A DNA stretch of 64,000 nt from Aptenodytes patagonicus (Eukaryota; Chordata; Aves; Sphenisciformes; Spheniscidae), in contig NC_134959.1 of the NCBI RefSeq assembly GCF_965638725.1, forward strand, positions 14,743,417 through 14,807,416. The letters are read 5' to 3'. Below are positions 46,076-60,400 of the stretch, piece by piece; the stretch's first letter is position 1; each line of letters starts with the position of its first letter. Below the pieces are notes generated by a model that saw nothing but the letters and a program-made list of their open reading frames with translations, ran no database searches and was not told the origin of the DNA. The translations under genes were made by a program, and so were the position numbers.

Positions 46076-48880
46076 ACCAGTACTGAGAAATCCATACACT
46101 TTTGCTGACAAATCTGTATTCAGCTTAAAGAGACAAGTAAATGTACCACTAAATTTACCAAAATTCTTTCATTAAGGTGTTAATTCTTTATGGATAATCA
46201 AATGTTCACAGAAAAAAACACTCATGTCATCTTACCAAAACGCTCTTGTCCAGCAAGTGGGAACTTAATCAAGGGTGATTGCATCTGCTCCCAATTCTTC
46301 TACAATCCTTTTGTGTGACCTTGGGAAAGGCATTTTACCTCTCTGTTTATGACTTGTCGTTTACCCTCTCTATTCCCCTTTGTCAATCTTGTCTATTTAA
46401 AATACACAAGTTAGGGATCAAGCTGTAATGGAAATAATCAAAACCTTAGAAGAAAGGTGTATGAATTATTGCAGAAAGAGAAAATAATACAGCAAATGAT
46501 TGGCATGCTAACAGCTGCATTCAGTGGCATTTTACACAATACCAATGTTTGTTATCTTAAGCAAAAGCTCCCACTGTAGCACTTCAGGGGGAAAAATACA
46601 TAAACTTTTAGAGACCACAAAGTAAGGAACTAGGCATCAGGACAACAGAAAGGATTTTATTCCAGAATTGCTTAATTCTATTTTAATTCTTAGGGGTTTT
46701 ATTTAATAGATTTGGGGAGGAGGTTAAATCTCAAAGGTCTTTTTCTTGCACGTTCTTATAGAACTGAGATGCACATTCTGCTTACCAACCAGCTGTACTA
46801 TACTTCTGTGCACTACCAGAGCTATACCAAAGTCTATTGTTTAAAAGAGAAACCCACTGAGACATGGTAAAAGACACCTAACAGCCTAGAAATAGTTTGA
46901 TCATATGACCATCAATGATTATTCTTATAAACCTGTACACTGAGGTTAAGCAATAATGATTGTTCCTACATAAATTGGAAGAAATACCTAAGTTCCGCCC
47001 CACTGGATTTCCTGAGCAATTTTTACTCCCTCTCCATTTTTAAATGGCGCCCTTAATTGTTCCCACTATTTTTGTCGAAGACTAGAAGGACTGTAATCAG
47101 ACTTCTTCACTGTCACTACCATTCCTTTACTGAAGTGTTCTGATTTTATGAGACATTTTGTTCCCTTCACAGAATCCTGTGGTGCTGTCATCCTTGGAAG
47201 CAACCACAGATCAAGACGATTGGGTGTCAGTTTTTCCCAGTTCTCAGCATACCTAATAAAAGATATCATGTCTTCTTGCAAACCTTATACCCATCAGGTT
47301 ATAATACCTCTACTACTTTGGCAGCCATTAACAGCATATTAGTAAATAGTTCTATGGCAAGTTCTAAGCCAAGAAAAGACAAGGAAGGGAGCACTACATT
47401 GACTGGGTGCCTTTTTTTTTTGAGCTTGCTTAAAGGCACAGTCTGCTAACTGTGAAAAAATAACACCCCCTCGGGGTGGTTAGCATAGTTTAAATTGTCA
47501 GAGTTCACTTGGGGATTTCTCTCCTAGTTGCCAGAATTCCTATTCCAGCATATATGGGCTCTGTCACCGAGATACATCTCCAACATCTTCTTATTCCAGC
47601 TAAACCAACACAAAAATACAAACAGCTTTCTCTACTGTTTCAGCTTATTCTGCCTCCTGTTGCAAGCATTCAAGCATACACAATATATGGAAACAAGACT
47701 AGCTTTTTGCCCTTTGCCTATCTGGGAAACTGAAATTGCTCCAAACTGAAGTGTACTTTATTTCAAATGCCAGTTGTGTCCTACCAGCTCTCTCATTCCA
47801 TTAAGCCCTTTGCTAAATCATTACCAGAAAAGGATGATCAGCAACAAGCCAGAATGTTCTGTCTCAAAAAAGTAAGCTATTATATTGAAACAAATGTTAC
47901 TGAAACAAGAATTTCCTGTCTGGACTTCTGCAGGGTAGAGTTTTACAATTTTAACTCTCTGCAGCACTATAACTTTCATAGTAAATCAGGTGGGAAGATT
48001 GAAGTGAAAAGCCTTTTACATAGATGTAAAATGTTAGCAGTTTACTTCGACCAAACAAAAGTCAGATCTGCTCTTGGTAAGATTTCACGTCAAGAGATGA
48101 AAAGTAAAACTAATTTCCTTGTTCATTTGTCGCCCTCATTTTGAAGTTGTCTCATAAAAGGCATTCCCATCTCAAATACTATGGTGGTTATAAGCCTGTT
48201 ACTCATTATGTTCAAGATCTACAACCCGTTCAGATGTAGTCCCCAGAAAGTCAGCTGCCCATGAGCACTGGGGGATACCTTTGGAACATGATGTTTTAGC
48301 TTTTCAACATCCAGCAAAGGAGGACATCAGCCTTAGCTGAAGCTGTAAATGAATAAAAAAACAAACAGGTTTTTTTTTCCATATTCAGATATCTACACGA
48401 TTAAATCTATAAAAGAAACAAAAACCTAACAGCTTGTAATTCCACAGCAATGTGTATTATACTTACATGCAGGTAATCCAAAGGAACATTTACCCCAGTC
48501 CTCCATGTTCCCCACTGCTTCTTCACCGCTACCAACACCTACACTTCTTATACTGTACAGATTTTCTTGTGATGAGGATTATCTGAAGACAGGCTTTTAA
48601 GAAACAGTACTTTTAAAGGATGCAAAAGTCTTTGGTGATGCAGATCACATACCTGAGAATAACAGAAATACTACAAAATCAACTGAAAAAGAGAAAATTC
48701 AGTTGTTATAATAAAAGAATAATCTTTTCCTAGTTACAGCAGCACTGCTGATAGTTTGATTCCAGAAATCTGATTGTTTAAGAATTATTAAAAAGATAAT
48801 AAAATCAGTTAATGCTAATGTTGATCACAGCTAGTTGGCTGTTCTAGAAGTGATAGGAATATTCATCAAAATGCAAATAA
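46076..48880. other. AT-rich non-coding stretch, no gene recognised
   Basis: Sequence between the CR1 and an older LINE remnant. Open frames at 47509-47749 and 47767-48144 (plus) have no motif I know and read like chance frames. Confidence 0.6.
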
Positions 48881-49940
48881 AAAGGATATTTTTCAAAATT
48901 AATAAAGATAGACATTAAAAAGAAGCAAGCAGCCGGAAAAAAAAAAAGTCAACAGGATCATTAAGGACTGTGAATGCACTAATAGTGACAGACAAGGCCA
49001 ATGTTGCTGAAGGCCTGAATAAGTTATTTGCTTTAACATTCATGAAAGAATTTGGAGGACATCCCTGAACCAAAATACATTTTCATAGGGGAGGGTGACA
49101 TGGTGAATGAAATCTGAGACAGTTTTATTATTCCCGAGCTCACAGAATAGTTCAATAATTAAGGCAATGAAAAGCTGACATTGCATCAGCTTACAGTGAG
49201 AGTAACAGAAAAACTGGGTGTTCCTAACTTGCTCTTTTCCAATAGGAAAGATGATACAACAGCAGAAACTAGAAGATGACAGTATTGCACTTAGACCTAT
49301 CAGAAACAAAATGGCTGAGCTGCTGGCTAAAATAGTTCCTCACTTCCTAGCATGAAGGACAAAAAGATTGCTTGTGCTAATTCTACTCTTTTAAGAAATA
49401 TCATAGACCTCACTTATCTAGCTTCCAATAAATTGGCTTAAAAACTAAAACCAAAATTATAATGACTCTTTGCTGACAGACACAAACAGCAGGAATGAGC
49501 CATGTTCCCTGCAGGCCACTGCCAGCCCCACGAACTTCATCGGAGTAACTACACCAGAACCAGCTGGCAGGATCTGTTCAGGCTCACAGAAGGCCTTCGA
49601 CAGAGTTCTTCAACAAAAGTCTGTTAGAAAACCCAAATAACCACATGATGAAAAGCAAAATACCAACTCAAAACCAGAAAATGTCCAGGGGATATAAGTT
49701 AAAGAAGGAATAATTGGTTTACAGTCAGTATGGCTAAAGAATAACAGTAATGCCTCAAGATTCTGCACAGCACTGTTTTCTTTGGCAATCTGAGAGAAAA
49801 CATGAAAATTTCATAGTATTTGGCCAGCTTATTCAAAAAAACCCAAAACCTAATGGATCATCCGGAATACAGTTGGTAAGCAACATCCAAGGACAGGGAT
49901 TTGTGGTTTCATTAGGTAGATTTGACTATGTCCTACACAG
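48881..49940 (+). mobile_element. Second ancient decayed CR1/L3-like LINE fragment
   Basis: On the plus strand the frame at 48991-49065 reads EGLNKLFALTFMKEFGG, matching the conserved block before the reverse transcriptase of old CR1/L3-type LINEs. A frame at 49584-49607 reads SQKAFDRV, the motif A core with its catalytic Asp. Between and after these lie degenerate traces in the expected order, broken by many stops and indels. The ends are approximate. This copy spans the linker to mid reverse transcriptase, whereas the 13-14 kb copy covers mid reverse transcriptase to the C-terminal region. They are separate insertions of similar age. Confidence 0.68.
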
Positions 49941-52900
49941 GGAGAAGTTTTGGGGCCTTATCTTCAAAAGCGCAATGGACTGTGCTGTGGAGTTACGCCA
50001 CTATTGCTGAAGAGATTCTGACAAGCTTTCTCTGACTGCCATGGCTAACGTGTCTAATTCGGTTTCCAAGCTGCAAGCTTGCCAACTCCGTCATAGATTT
50101 ATACACCTTATCTCCTGAATAAAGGAAATGGTCAGGTAAGTATAGCTAATTTATCATAATCACAAGATGAATTTTAGGCAAACATTGGATTTTCTATTGA
50201 AGAAGAAAATTACTCCTGTTCTTTTTGTGAACGAGCAAGGTCATCCAGGAAGCATCTTTCACCTGCCAGTCTTCTGAATCACAGTGTTGAGCTGGATTTG
50301 TTTGAATCCCACAGGCCACCTTTTTTTTAAATAAAATGAAAAAGCTTTCCATGCACATTTCAGCATGAAATCCCTATAACACCCTATTCTTTGTACTGAT
50401 TGCAGCACTTAGATAAGAGAAACATCTGCTAGAGCACAAATACTGCAGAATAATCTTCTTTGGGTTAACATTCTGTATTGCCATTATGAAATGTTTTTTT
50501 CTAACCAGCTAGCTAGAATAAAAATTTTAAATCAATCTAATGTACTATGATTAAATACTATGATTAAATGAAGGAGAAAATTAAGGTAATACCATACAGA
50601 CCTCAAGGCTTCTGCAGCATCCGTTCCCAGTTGTAGGTGCAGAAGGAGGGACTTGTTATAGATGGGAAGAAATTGAAACTTTCCACAGACTCTTGGAATA
50701 TCAGAAAGATCAGATATGACCTTATGTGCAGTAAATGTAGCTTTTCATTACATAACAGTAAACTACTTTGCATTGCATTGTATGCAGATGAGATAGCGAA
50801 ATGAATTATCATTTTTGGCAGTATCAGGCTTTTTCTAAGATGCTCGCTTCTAGTGGCTGAACGGCAGAATCACGTAGAACAAAGAAGGTATGGCTGGTTC
50901 AGTTCTGCTGTAACTATTAAATCCTTTCCCAAAGAGAGACTTTAGGTCACTGGGCCACAGGTATGTGGGTCCTTATGCAAAGCTAACTTACACACAAGAA
51001 AAACATCTGCATTCATCATGCCCTCCCACATTTTGTAGGAACCGTGCAGACTACAAAGACTGTCCCATTTACCTGTCCAAAATTACCACTGTTTTGGTGG
51101 AAAGCCCATAGCAGCTTCGCAAAGTCAATTGTGAAGTTTTCTTTTGCTGTGAGCTGGTGTTTTTCAGTAGCTAAATATTTTCCAGGGAAGAAGGCTCAAT
51201 ACAAATCTGCAATGGATAGAGCTATCCTTCACTCATTTTCATTCTTTTCCTCCATTGGAACTTGCCCTACACTTTACTAATCTTTTTCAGTAAAAGTACT
51301 ATTGCAGCTAATGACGTTGGCTCTGTGCAGCTTGCTGGTATGGCTTTCTCTTCTGTGCCATAATTTGAAAGACCTAATTGTGTCTTGATATACGAAACTG
51401 TCTAGCTTTACAGGTGACTGTACTTTTTATGTCCACCCACTTTTCCTGATGTTTTCACCTTGATTTAGTGCATTTTTTTAAAAAAATAATTTTAAGAGAC
51501 GTGTTACAGGAGGGAAGGACGACAAATACAGTACTAGTGCTTATGACATTATCTCTACAGTCTTACACACAAAAATGACTGAGGTAACTTGGAGGAATCA
51601 GGAAGCGTTACAGCAGAGCCCTCACACAGGGAAGTGACTTACACAAGTGGAACATGCTGTACTTGCCAGCGGACTGCTTTACATGAGGTTTAAATTGTTC
51701 GTGTAGAGATGTTACACCAGCTTGTTTCCCATCCGAAGCAAAATGCAACAAAATAGAAAGCCTCTCCCACAGCAAACTACAAATTTAAACCAGCCTCCTT
51801 TGCCTGTTGCTACAGTAACCAGCTGCAGTAAGTGCTCTGCAGAAATTTCAGGCACAGGCTATATGAATTGTTTATGTAACCATACTTTATATGCAGACAT
51901 TTTATATGCCTTAATAAAAAGAAGTCACTGTATCACAGGAGAGAGGTGTGCTTTACTGGCTGCATTAGCAGAACAGATGTAGTACATGACTCTAGTACAA
52001 ATAAAGCAAAAGACTGAATTTTCACTATGAATTTAACAGTTATGGCACATCATTACTCTATGATGCGTCTGTTCTGGGACATGAAATAGAGCATTCTCTC
52101 TTTAGGGCTGTCGGTCAAGCACATCAGCCAGCATTAAATTCACTTGTAAAACATCTAGATTTTGTTTCTCTTATACAGTAAATATTTTCCAAAATTACAA
52201 ATAATTTTATATAATCATAGAGTTTAAAGAAAAGCAAAGCCCTGTTAGAGGAACATCTACAATCTGGAGTGAAGCCTTAGGAATGTCCTCAGAACATATA
52301 ATATTCGGTCAGATATGACCGTTGTGTCTGTGAAGAGAATTTGAAATCTGGAAGTCCCCTATGGATATTTTGTTTCCCCTTTAAAAAAGTTGGATTGCTT
52401 GTAAAAAAGGATATACTCAAAAGCTCTAGATCCTCCTGCTTAAATCTAAGAAGATGCAAAATAAGAAAGTTATAGCTATTTCCCTACACCTGAAATGCAG
52501 TTCTAACCTCTTTTCAGCATTGTAAGAGGAGATTTAAAACAACACACATTACAAAATAAAACATCTAATGAGAGCCTTAATTACAGAAAAGCATAGCATT
52601 TCACCACTTTACCCCCCAAGATGTGATTAATACAGTCCAAAATACTATTTTCTTATGGATTTGAAAACTTTTAAGCAAGAGAAGTTATGATTTTAGTCTA
52701 TGTTAATTCTAAGCACCTTACGAACTCATCTAAAAATATAGTCTCACAAAAGAGGAATGCATGTATAGCACAAAGAGAAAAAACATGTATAGCATTTTGA
52801 TAAGATATGTCAGAGTATTTGCGTGTTCATTTTTTCCTAGTTTTGGCTGAAGCATTTCAGAATAAAATTTAGAATAGAGAATTATGCATACATACCAGGC

Positions 52901-54062
52901 TAAGCTTTATTTTTAACTTTTGACATATTTTGGCGTTACAGTAATGGATTTAGTATAAATTTAGATCCAACTCTCTTCAAACACTTTGCTTTTGGGACAG
53001 TTTACCCTCCTATTTTAATTCTCTGCACATTTGGTGGCTTAACTTTGTTTCTATGGCTTTTCTTCCACTATTTGTTTTTTTCCCCACTTACTGACACTTC
53101 CCATGTTAGAAGCTTACTGACTGTTAATGATTTCATCATCTATCATTTAATTAGTTGTATTTCTTTAAAAAAAAATTAGACTGCTGCATAGGTCAAAAGG
53201 TTGTCTTGCTGCTTTGGTTAGCAAGAACATGAACTCTCCACAATCCACTAGCTGATTCTGAAAGCGTTCTCCATTTCATTAACCAAATCATACCCAACTT
53301 CCATTGACAAACACAATCGCATGCATTGATTAAGTATGTCTATATTTAAGGAGGCAAATCAGCCTCCTTTCAGCTGATCAAAATTTTTCCCCAGTTGTTT
53401 GTTATTCTGGTTTAACTCTTTTGTCTCTTTAGTGAGATGCTATGGAAATTCTGTTACAATCTATTTTTTTCTATTCCATTTGAAAGCACCAATTCTTTGC
53501 CCTATTCTGTGTCACTAAGAGGTGGAACATTGCCAGAAAAAAAAAAAAATCTGATTTCTACAATATCTCATTGCATTTGTACCTCCTAAAATACTCTTAG
53601 AAGCTTTTTGCCTGCATTTGTGTTAAATGACCTGGGGATGTTTTTTCTCCCTTAGTTATTTGATTAGTTTCCACTCTGAATAAGCATTTATATGTTTATC
53701 TGACTGTAAATATATTTATTAGAAATAAAATTATCAGAATATAACCCACTTAGGCTATATGAGCTTAAATTTGCACTGCTCTCCCTTTTTTAGGGAAAAA
53801 GCTGAAATATTTTAGGGGGAAAAATACAGAATTTTAAAATCATGTAAGTATACAGCAGTAAACAACTACCCAAATGTCATGGAGGGAAAATAAAGGAAAC
53901 AGACATTAGTGACAAAAATCCATTCAGTGTGTTTCCAATGGATTTTTATTTACTGGAGCAGGATGAAAAATTCATTGCAAAATGTTTTTCATGAAACTTT
54001 TTTTTTTTCATTTCCTAAAACCATACTAACTAGAAACACTTAACACAAACATTATGATGTTT
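49941..54062. other. AT-rich non-coding stretch, no gene recognised
   Basis: No recognisable coding exon, transposon end or RNA gene. Short frames such as 51722-51982 (plus) show no domain. This is probably intron or intergenic DNA. Confidence 0.6.
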
Positions 54063-54404
54063 TCATAAAACAGAGCAATGTTTTGTGAAAATTTTGTTGC
54101 TTTTGCAGGCAGGGGTAGTTTGTGTTCGGTACTGCCACTCACGGTACATCTGTGACGGGCGCTGACTGCCTGGCAGTTGGGGGATTATTGGATTGCTGCT
54201 TCTCATAAGCAACTTCAGCGCTTCAAGTGCCCTCTCCACTGTTAGCACCAGCTGCTGCAGGAAACTGGTGTCTGCCAGGGCAGGAGACAAGTCTTCACTG
54301 CATGCTCCTGAGCATCGCAAATCCGAGCAACTGCCAGGCAGCGAATGGTCATTTGGATGAGCCACCCCATGTTGTAGCGTGCAACAGTCGATAGCACCTC
54401 TTAT
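54063..54404 (-). other. GC-richer patch with an open frame, possible exon (tentative)
   Basis: A patch of about 300 bp that is visibly richer in GC and CpG than its surroundings. On the minus strand one frame is open for about 113 codons, bounded by TAA at about 54405. It has no ATG near its start. The peptide includes LSPALADTSFLQQLVL, TVERALEALKLLMRSS and IPQLPGSQRPSQMYR. A GTGAGT pentamer-plus-T at 54142-54137 could serve as a donor, but the preceding bases (ACC) are not consensus. On the plus strand a TTTTGCAG acceptor-like sequence occurs at about 54101-54108. The product is unknown; it could be a coding exon, a non-coding RNA exon or a small regulatory element. Confidence 0.22.
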
Positions 54405-57400
54405 TTAAAAGTAGAGCTTCATCCCCATAACAAAACAAAAGCTTTTCAAGTGTATATTCTTTTGCCAGTTCCCTACCTGGCTCTCTTCCTCCTCCTCACC
54501 TTGTATGCGGCTGTTTCTAGTGCCCTGCTGTTATGGTACTTTGAAATGATGAGCTAGAAATGGATTTGACCTACTTGTGGAAGAAGAAATGGAAGCTGTG
54601 AAAACAATGACTACACAATTTAAAAAAAAAAAAAGAAGAATCAGCAGCATTTATCCTACTTGCAGGATTGTTAATACATAACAGGTAGGGAGGAAACACT
54701 GAAAAATGCTAGTAAATCTCATAGCTATGTTCCACAACAGTTTTCTAAGGAAAACAGCTTGGCACAATGTTTTCAAACCAAATCAATTCATGAAGTGTTG
54801 CAATTGATATCATGTTTCTGATCACATGGCACCACCCTCCACTCAACAAACTGGTGCATCCTTAGAACTGGCTATAAAGATTGAAGATCACAGATCACAT
54901 TATTTTAACACATGCAAGAAATGCTAATTTTTACTTCTGATTTTTGCATAGGTTTTTCCTGTCCAAAGAAATGTTTTCCTTCTATTCCATTATTTTCCTT
55001 TGACATTTTGCAACTAATCTAGATAAAAATATCTTGTCGCTTGTTCCTAGTGTTTCTGCTGACTATTTATTGCAAGATCCTTCAACATACTGTGTTTAAA
55101 GTCCACCCTTTTGTTCCTCATTTTCCTTGTAAGGTAAGATTTGATCTTACTGTGTTCCGAGTGGAGGAATCTGACAAATCTTTACTATGGATTTCTTGTA
55201 ATTTAAACTTCACCTTTAAAGCAAATTTTTTATTTCTAACCTTTAAAAATAGTCTCCTCCTTTTTCAGTTTTTAAAATTTGTTCCTTTCTGCTTCTTTGC
55301 TAATTCTAATTTAAAAACTGAGGGTTTTTTATCTTTTTCTTTATGTCACTGCGTGAGTTTTTTTCCCTGTTATTTGTAAAGTTGCTATAAAAATAATCAT
55401 TCATTCTATACTTCAGATGTAACTTCTGAAACGCTTTACTGGCTTTATCTGAAACCTGTGCTTCTAAATAATTCAGGCACTTAACTCTAATGCAATCACG
55501 TTTAAAAAAGCAACATAATAAAGTAAGGCCAGACTGTTGTTTCTGATAATGACCAATAGCAAACACAGAGAAAAATAGAATTAGCAATTTTATACAAAGT
55601 TTTGTAGAAATAGCATTATTACAGTTGCAAAACTGAGAGAGTATGTTTCCTTGTTACGAGATACAGCTTAAATTAAGCTGGCTATCCAACCTATAATGAA
55701 ATTATATTCTAAGAAGAATCCAAATATCACATGAAACATAATACAAGGTGGATTCTGAGAATGCTTTCCACATTAGCTATTTCTGGAATGAGGTTGGGAA
55801 GAGAAATTATGAATTTCACCATAACAAAGGGCCCTTATACTTATTATTGGTCTCATCAAAGTTCCTATCACAGCATTTTATGTACTATAATATACATTTA
55901 TCAGAGTGAAAGATAATTTCCCCTATGCCTTTACTAGAATTTCCCCATAACATCAGAGTAGTCTTAGACAAGTTTTCCCACTAATATAGCAATACAGACA
56001 AAGAAAATTCTATACAGCGCTAACAAAATAATTACTGGTTTGTTCAAATTACTCTCAGTCAGTGAAGGAAGATAAACACAGATGATGTTTAAACTGAAAA
56101 GAGGAAAGTAACATCCTCAAACAGTAGGAATGATCAGTTACCATGCACTGAAATGTTGAAATTGATTTGTCATTAGAAGTAAAAATACAAGTACTTCATA
56201 TACCTAATGGGAAAAAACAAAATCAATGTTCATCTGTGTGGGTTTTTATGGCAAATTCTTTATTGATTTGAAAGAAATTGCAATTTAAAAAGTCAAAGAG
56301 ATTAATTTACTGTATCACTTAACTACTATACAGCAAACAGCAAGATTAAGACTGGTGCACATGGCCAAAGAGACAGAATAAAAATTGTCCTAATGGAATG
56401 CCCATATATAAATGGATACACTGAAATAACAACCTAGATCTGGTTAATTCAGCTGCTCTCTCTGAATTTAATTATTCTAATTAAAATCATCAAGCATCTA
56501 CCTGCCACGAGACAATTACAGGCTTGCTTCTTCATATCCAAAAGAAAATGCAAAGCTTCACAGCTGAAAAGCAAGCTATTACTACAGGATACAATACCAA
56601 AAAGAAAAACATGGTTGTCTATGAACCCCCCCAAGAATGGAAATGGAATATGACAGACGTATTTGAACAGTACATACTTGAGGCAGTCGTGTGTTTACAG
56701 TATGTTTCCACTTAATCAGATAGCACAAAAGAAGGACTTTAAAGACCAAAAAAGCAGTGACATGCAAGTAAGACAAATGCTTTCACACCTCCTGTCATCC
56801 CATTTTATGGCCAAAAGGTTCTTGCTTTTTATCCCTATTTTTCAAACAAGTCTAAAAAGGAAGAGATCCTTATGTGCTTAAAAAAAAGACAAAAATAATC
56901 AGGAGTTCTGTCCGCCCCCAGAGCCGAATACCGACACCCAGAACCAGGGAAAGGATGGCACACTCTCCTAGGCTGCTTCGTAATTCGAGATCCAACCTTG
57001 CAATACCTTATTTTTTTTCCTGCATGTTCTATCTTGCTTTCTGTGTCTTGTATCACCCATGAGCATGAGGCAGACTTTTTGAATTCAAAAAAGAGTGTAC
57101 AAAAGCTATAGCTGTGAGGTAGTCATGAAACCCAGCGATGCATGAACATGAGTTTGTAAACAAGTATCAAGACCTGTGAACAGCATTAAAAGCATAATCA
57201 AAAAGAATTACACAACCACTGGTATAGCCCCTCAGAGAACTCAAACAAGAAGCAAGTCATATGTCACCGTCATACCTTTAAGTAAATCATCCACATTTTC
57301 ATGTTACCTTCCTCTGTCTATATACGAACATACACGAATTTAAGCGAAGCATGAAGATGTATTATGTCCCCCATATAGACTATTCACTCAGTACAAGCAG

Positions 57401-60400
57401 TAGCAAAGATTAATTGCAGATGGGCTCAAACTTAAAGAATGTGTTTGAGACATCCTGAAGAGAAAACAGAACCTGAATCTCATTTTAGGAAGTATTTCTA
57501 GAAGGACTTGTCTCAAAATAACCAAGTCCAAAAATCCAGAGGCTTTTAGATAGAGGAACATTAACTACAGGAAAAGTGAAGATGCTAGCGCTGCAACATC
57601 TTGCACCCCACACAGAAAAAAAAAAGTGTATCAAGCTTCCTTTTTATGTAAGTGCATTGCACTTTGAAATACTAATTTCTGCATTTATATAATCTGCTCC
57701 CAGGCCCTAGTGACAATAAGAATTATTGTCTGCTACTATTATAAAGTGTAGAAACTAGGATAAACTGAAAGACATCTTTGAACAGATGAGTAAGGCAACA
57801 TCATTACAACATAGCATCATGGAGTAAAAAGGAGAAGTATTTGGAGGTTGCAAAGAGCGTCTGGAGACAACAGACAGCCTGACATGCGGTTATGCACAAA
57901 TCTACGTTGACAGAGATGCAGATAGGAGTTAAATACTCAGGTGTTGGAAATACCTTCCTAGAGTCATGAAACATTATTTAGAATTCAAATACTATTATGT
58001 AACCAATATTCCAGTCATTATCCCCTTTCTGTTTCAGAATAACAAGAAAGGGGTTGGAAAGCTTTAGAAGCACTGAGCATTAGCCCACTTCATTTCAGAG
58101 AAAAGGTACGCTGCCAGCCAAACACGAACTTTAACCCACAGTATTTCTCTCCCTGCAGTAGGCACATCAGTGAATAGCATTTCCTTTAAAAATAGCTGCA
58201 CAGGGTGACTTTGTGAGGACTAAGAACATGCTAATGTGATAAATACCTGTGACAAACATGTTTCACACTATTAAACAAGCACAGCAAACCTGGAGAAGAG
58301 TGTTTGAACAAAAGGGCATGTTTTAAAATAAGCTTTTGAAGGAAAGATCTGAAAGACTCTTTGAGGACTCTCAAGTAAAGTGGTGCTTCTGTTGTGCTAC
58401 TGCTTTCAAGTTTTAATTTTCTGCTGAGCTTAAGGCCTTACTAGAGTGGGTTAAGACCTCCCAGTCAGTTACCAAAAATTAAAGTGCATCATACAGTGTG
58501 AGTGACTCAAAAACTGCAGTCTGCAGACCACAAAACATGCCGATGGACCTACACAGAGCAGTAGACAATCACAAGAGTCAATCAAGAGCAACTAGAAACA
58601 AGCATGATGAAGAAGCTGAAATTAGTCAGAACACTTCACCGATGTTTCTGTATGAGCCACAGGGATGAAAGCATTTGTAAAAAGGAGGAAAGGGTAACTA
58701 TTCCTGCTAGAACTGGATGATCGATTCATTAAGTGAACTAAGAAATCTGCTTATCTGTGCATATAAGGAAGAACTCTGAGCTGAGGAGCTTTTCAGAAAG
58801 TTAATCTCTCACTGCTGAGCACCAAGAAGTCCAACACCTCCAGCCTATTTCCCTGCGCACATGATGTTGAGAAGTGCATTGTTGAGTTGCCTCAATATCT
58901 ATCAAGATCTGGCCTGTTACGCATTTCAGTGATGTGAGCTTTGTCTTCCGAGGCATTTGAAATATTACAAGTATTTGGACAGAGATGTTAGGAGCTGCAC
59001 TGAAATGATATCTACTGGACACACACATTAATTTCCATTTCCTCCATTTCCTTTTTTTCCCCCAATGGATCAACACAGTGGTTAATTTATATGCTACCCT
59101 CTAATCCACCAAAATTACTAGCCTTCTCCATCTTCCTTTCTTTCCGCCCTTTCTTTTTAATTAAAAAAAAATAAAACATGGAAACCAACAGGTGTCATCT
59201 AAACTGAGACTATTCAATCACAGGGGTTTGTTTTGGCTTGTTTTTTTCCATGAGTAAGGCCAGGGCAATCACATTTTGTAATTGTTTTAGATGCAGCTCT
59301 GACTGAAGCTTTGGCCTTTTATTACGAAATCCCAATTTGGAATAACTATCCTCTCTGGTAAGGTTTTTTTAAATAAAAATGGAAGGTTGAAGTTAAAGGG
59401 ATGCTATTAAAAGAGCCATTTGGAGCCACATAGCACTAAAATGCCTAAGCAAAATATTTTTTGCAGATCCTGCCTTAGCAGGGGGCAGAGGTGCATCTAG
59501 AAGCAGCTCTAACATCTTCGGCCATGACATTCACTTTTAATGGCAACAATTACCTCTATTTACAGTCAATGTCATTTTGACATCTTCCCACAGAGCACAT
59601 CTGCAGCTTTAGAATTGCTAGCTCAGACACCCATGACAACATAGCCATGCGGCATAGAGATCTCCGCAGCCTAACAAGATCAGTCTAGGGCACTGGGTAT
59701 TGAAGCAGCATATAGCTAAACTGCTCCAGCTACCCTGGCTACAGGTGTATTCAGAAAGTGAAAATAAAGCTCCATCAGCCAATTCACCAGGAGCTATAAT
59801 TGCACTTTGATTGCCCACAGCCATCAGCCAAGAAACCTTCTCGCCTCTGGGCTGTCACCAATTTCTACTTGCGGTGAGAGTCAAGCTCACGGGAATTGGG
59901 CAGACCATTTCCTAAGGCAGCTCCTCAGCCCTCAGCTCAGACTCCCGGGTTTTCAGTCTTTGCAACAGCAATTGCAGGCTATAAAATTCCTTTGCATAAC
60001 ACCACGCTTGCACCTAACCAGAAATGAGGGTAGGATGGGATGCGCTGCTAGCTTTCTAGCAGTAAAAGACACACCACTATTCACTGGTGTAAAAATGAGC
60101 TCAGCTAAGTCTTGCCCTCCTTATCTTCCTGTAGGCATTGATCAATACCTTCTGTCTGCTATTAGTCCCTATCCTGCCTTAACGAATTCAAATATGACTC
60201 TAAAAAGTGGACTTCCAGATACATCAAAAAGTTTAAGAAGCTATAATCCATCCTTGAAAGCAAGGCAGCTCTCCTCTTAGAAAACAGCTAGGTCATTCAG
60301 AACAGTATTTGCTTTAAAATTTAACACATCGGAATATTGATCTCTCAACTCCACTTGCTACCAGCATGGTAAATACAATGATTTACCTTGCTACTAAAAA

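Noticed and set aside
59807..60280. 157-codon plus-strand frame
   Set aside because: No domain, no promoter-like sequence nearby, and composition like the rest of the non-coding DNA.
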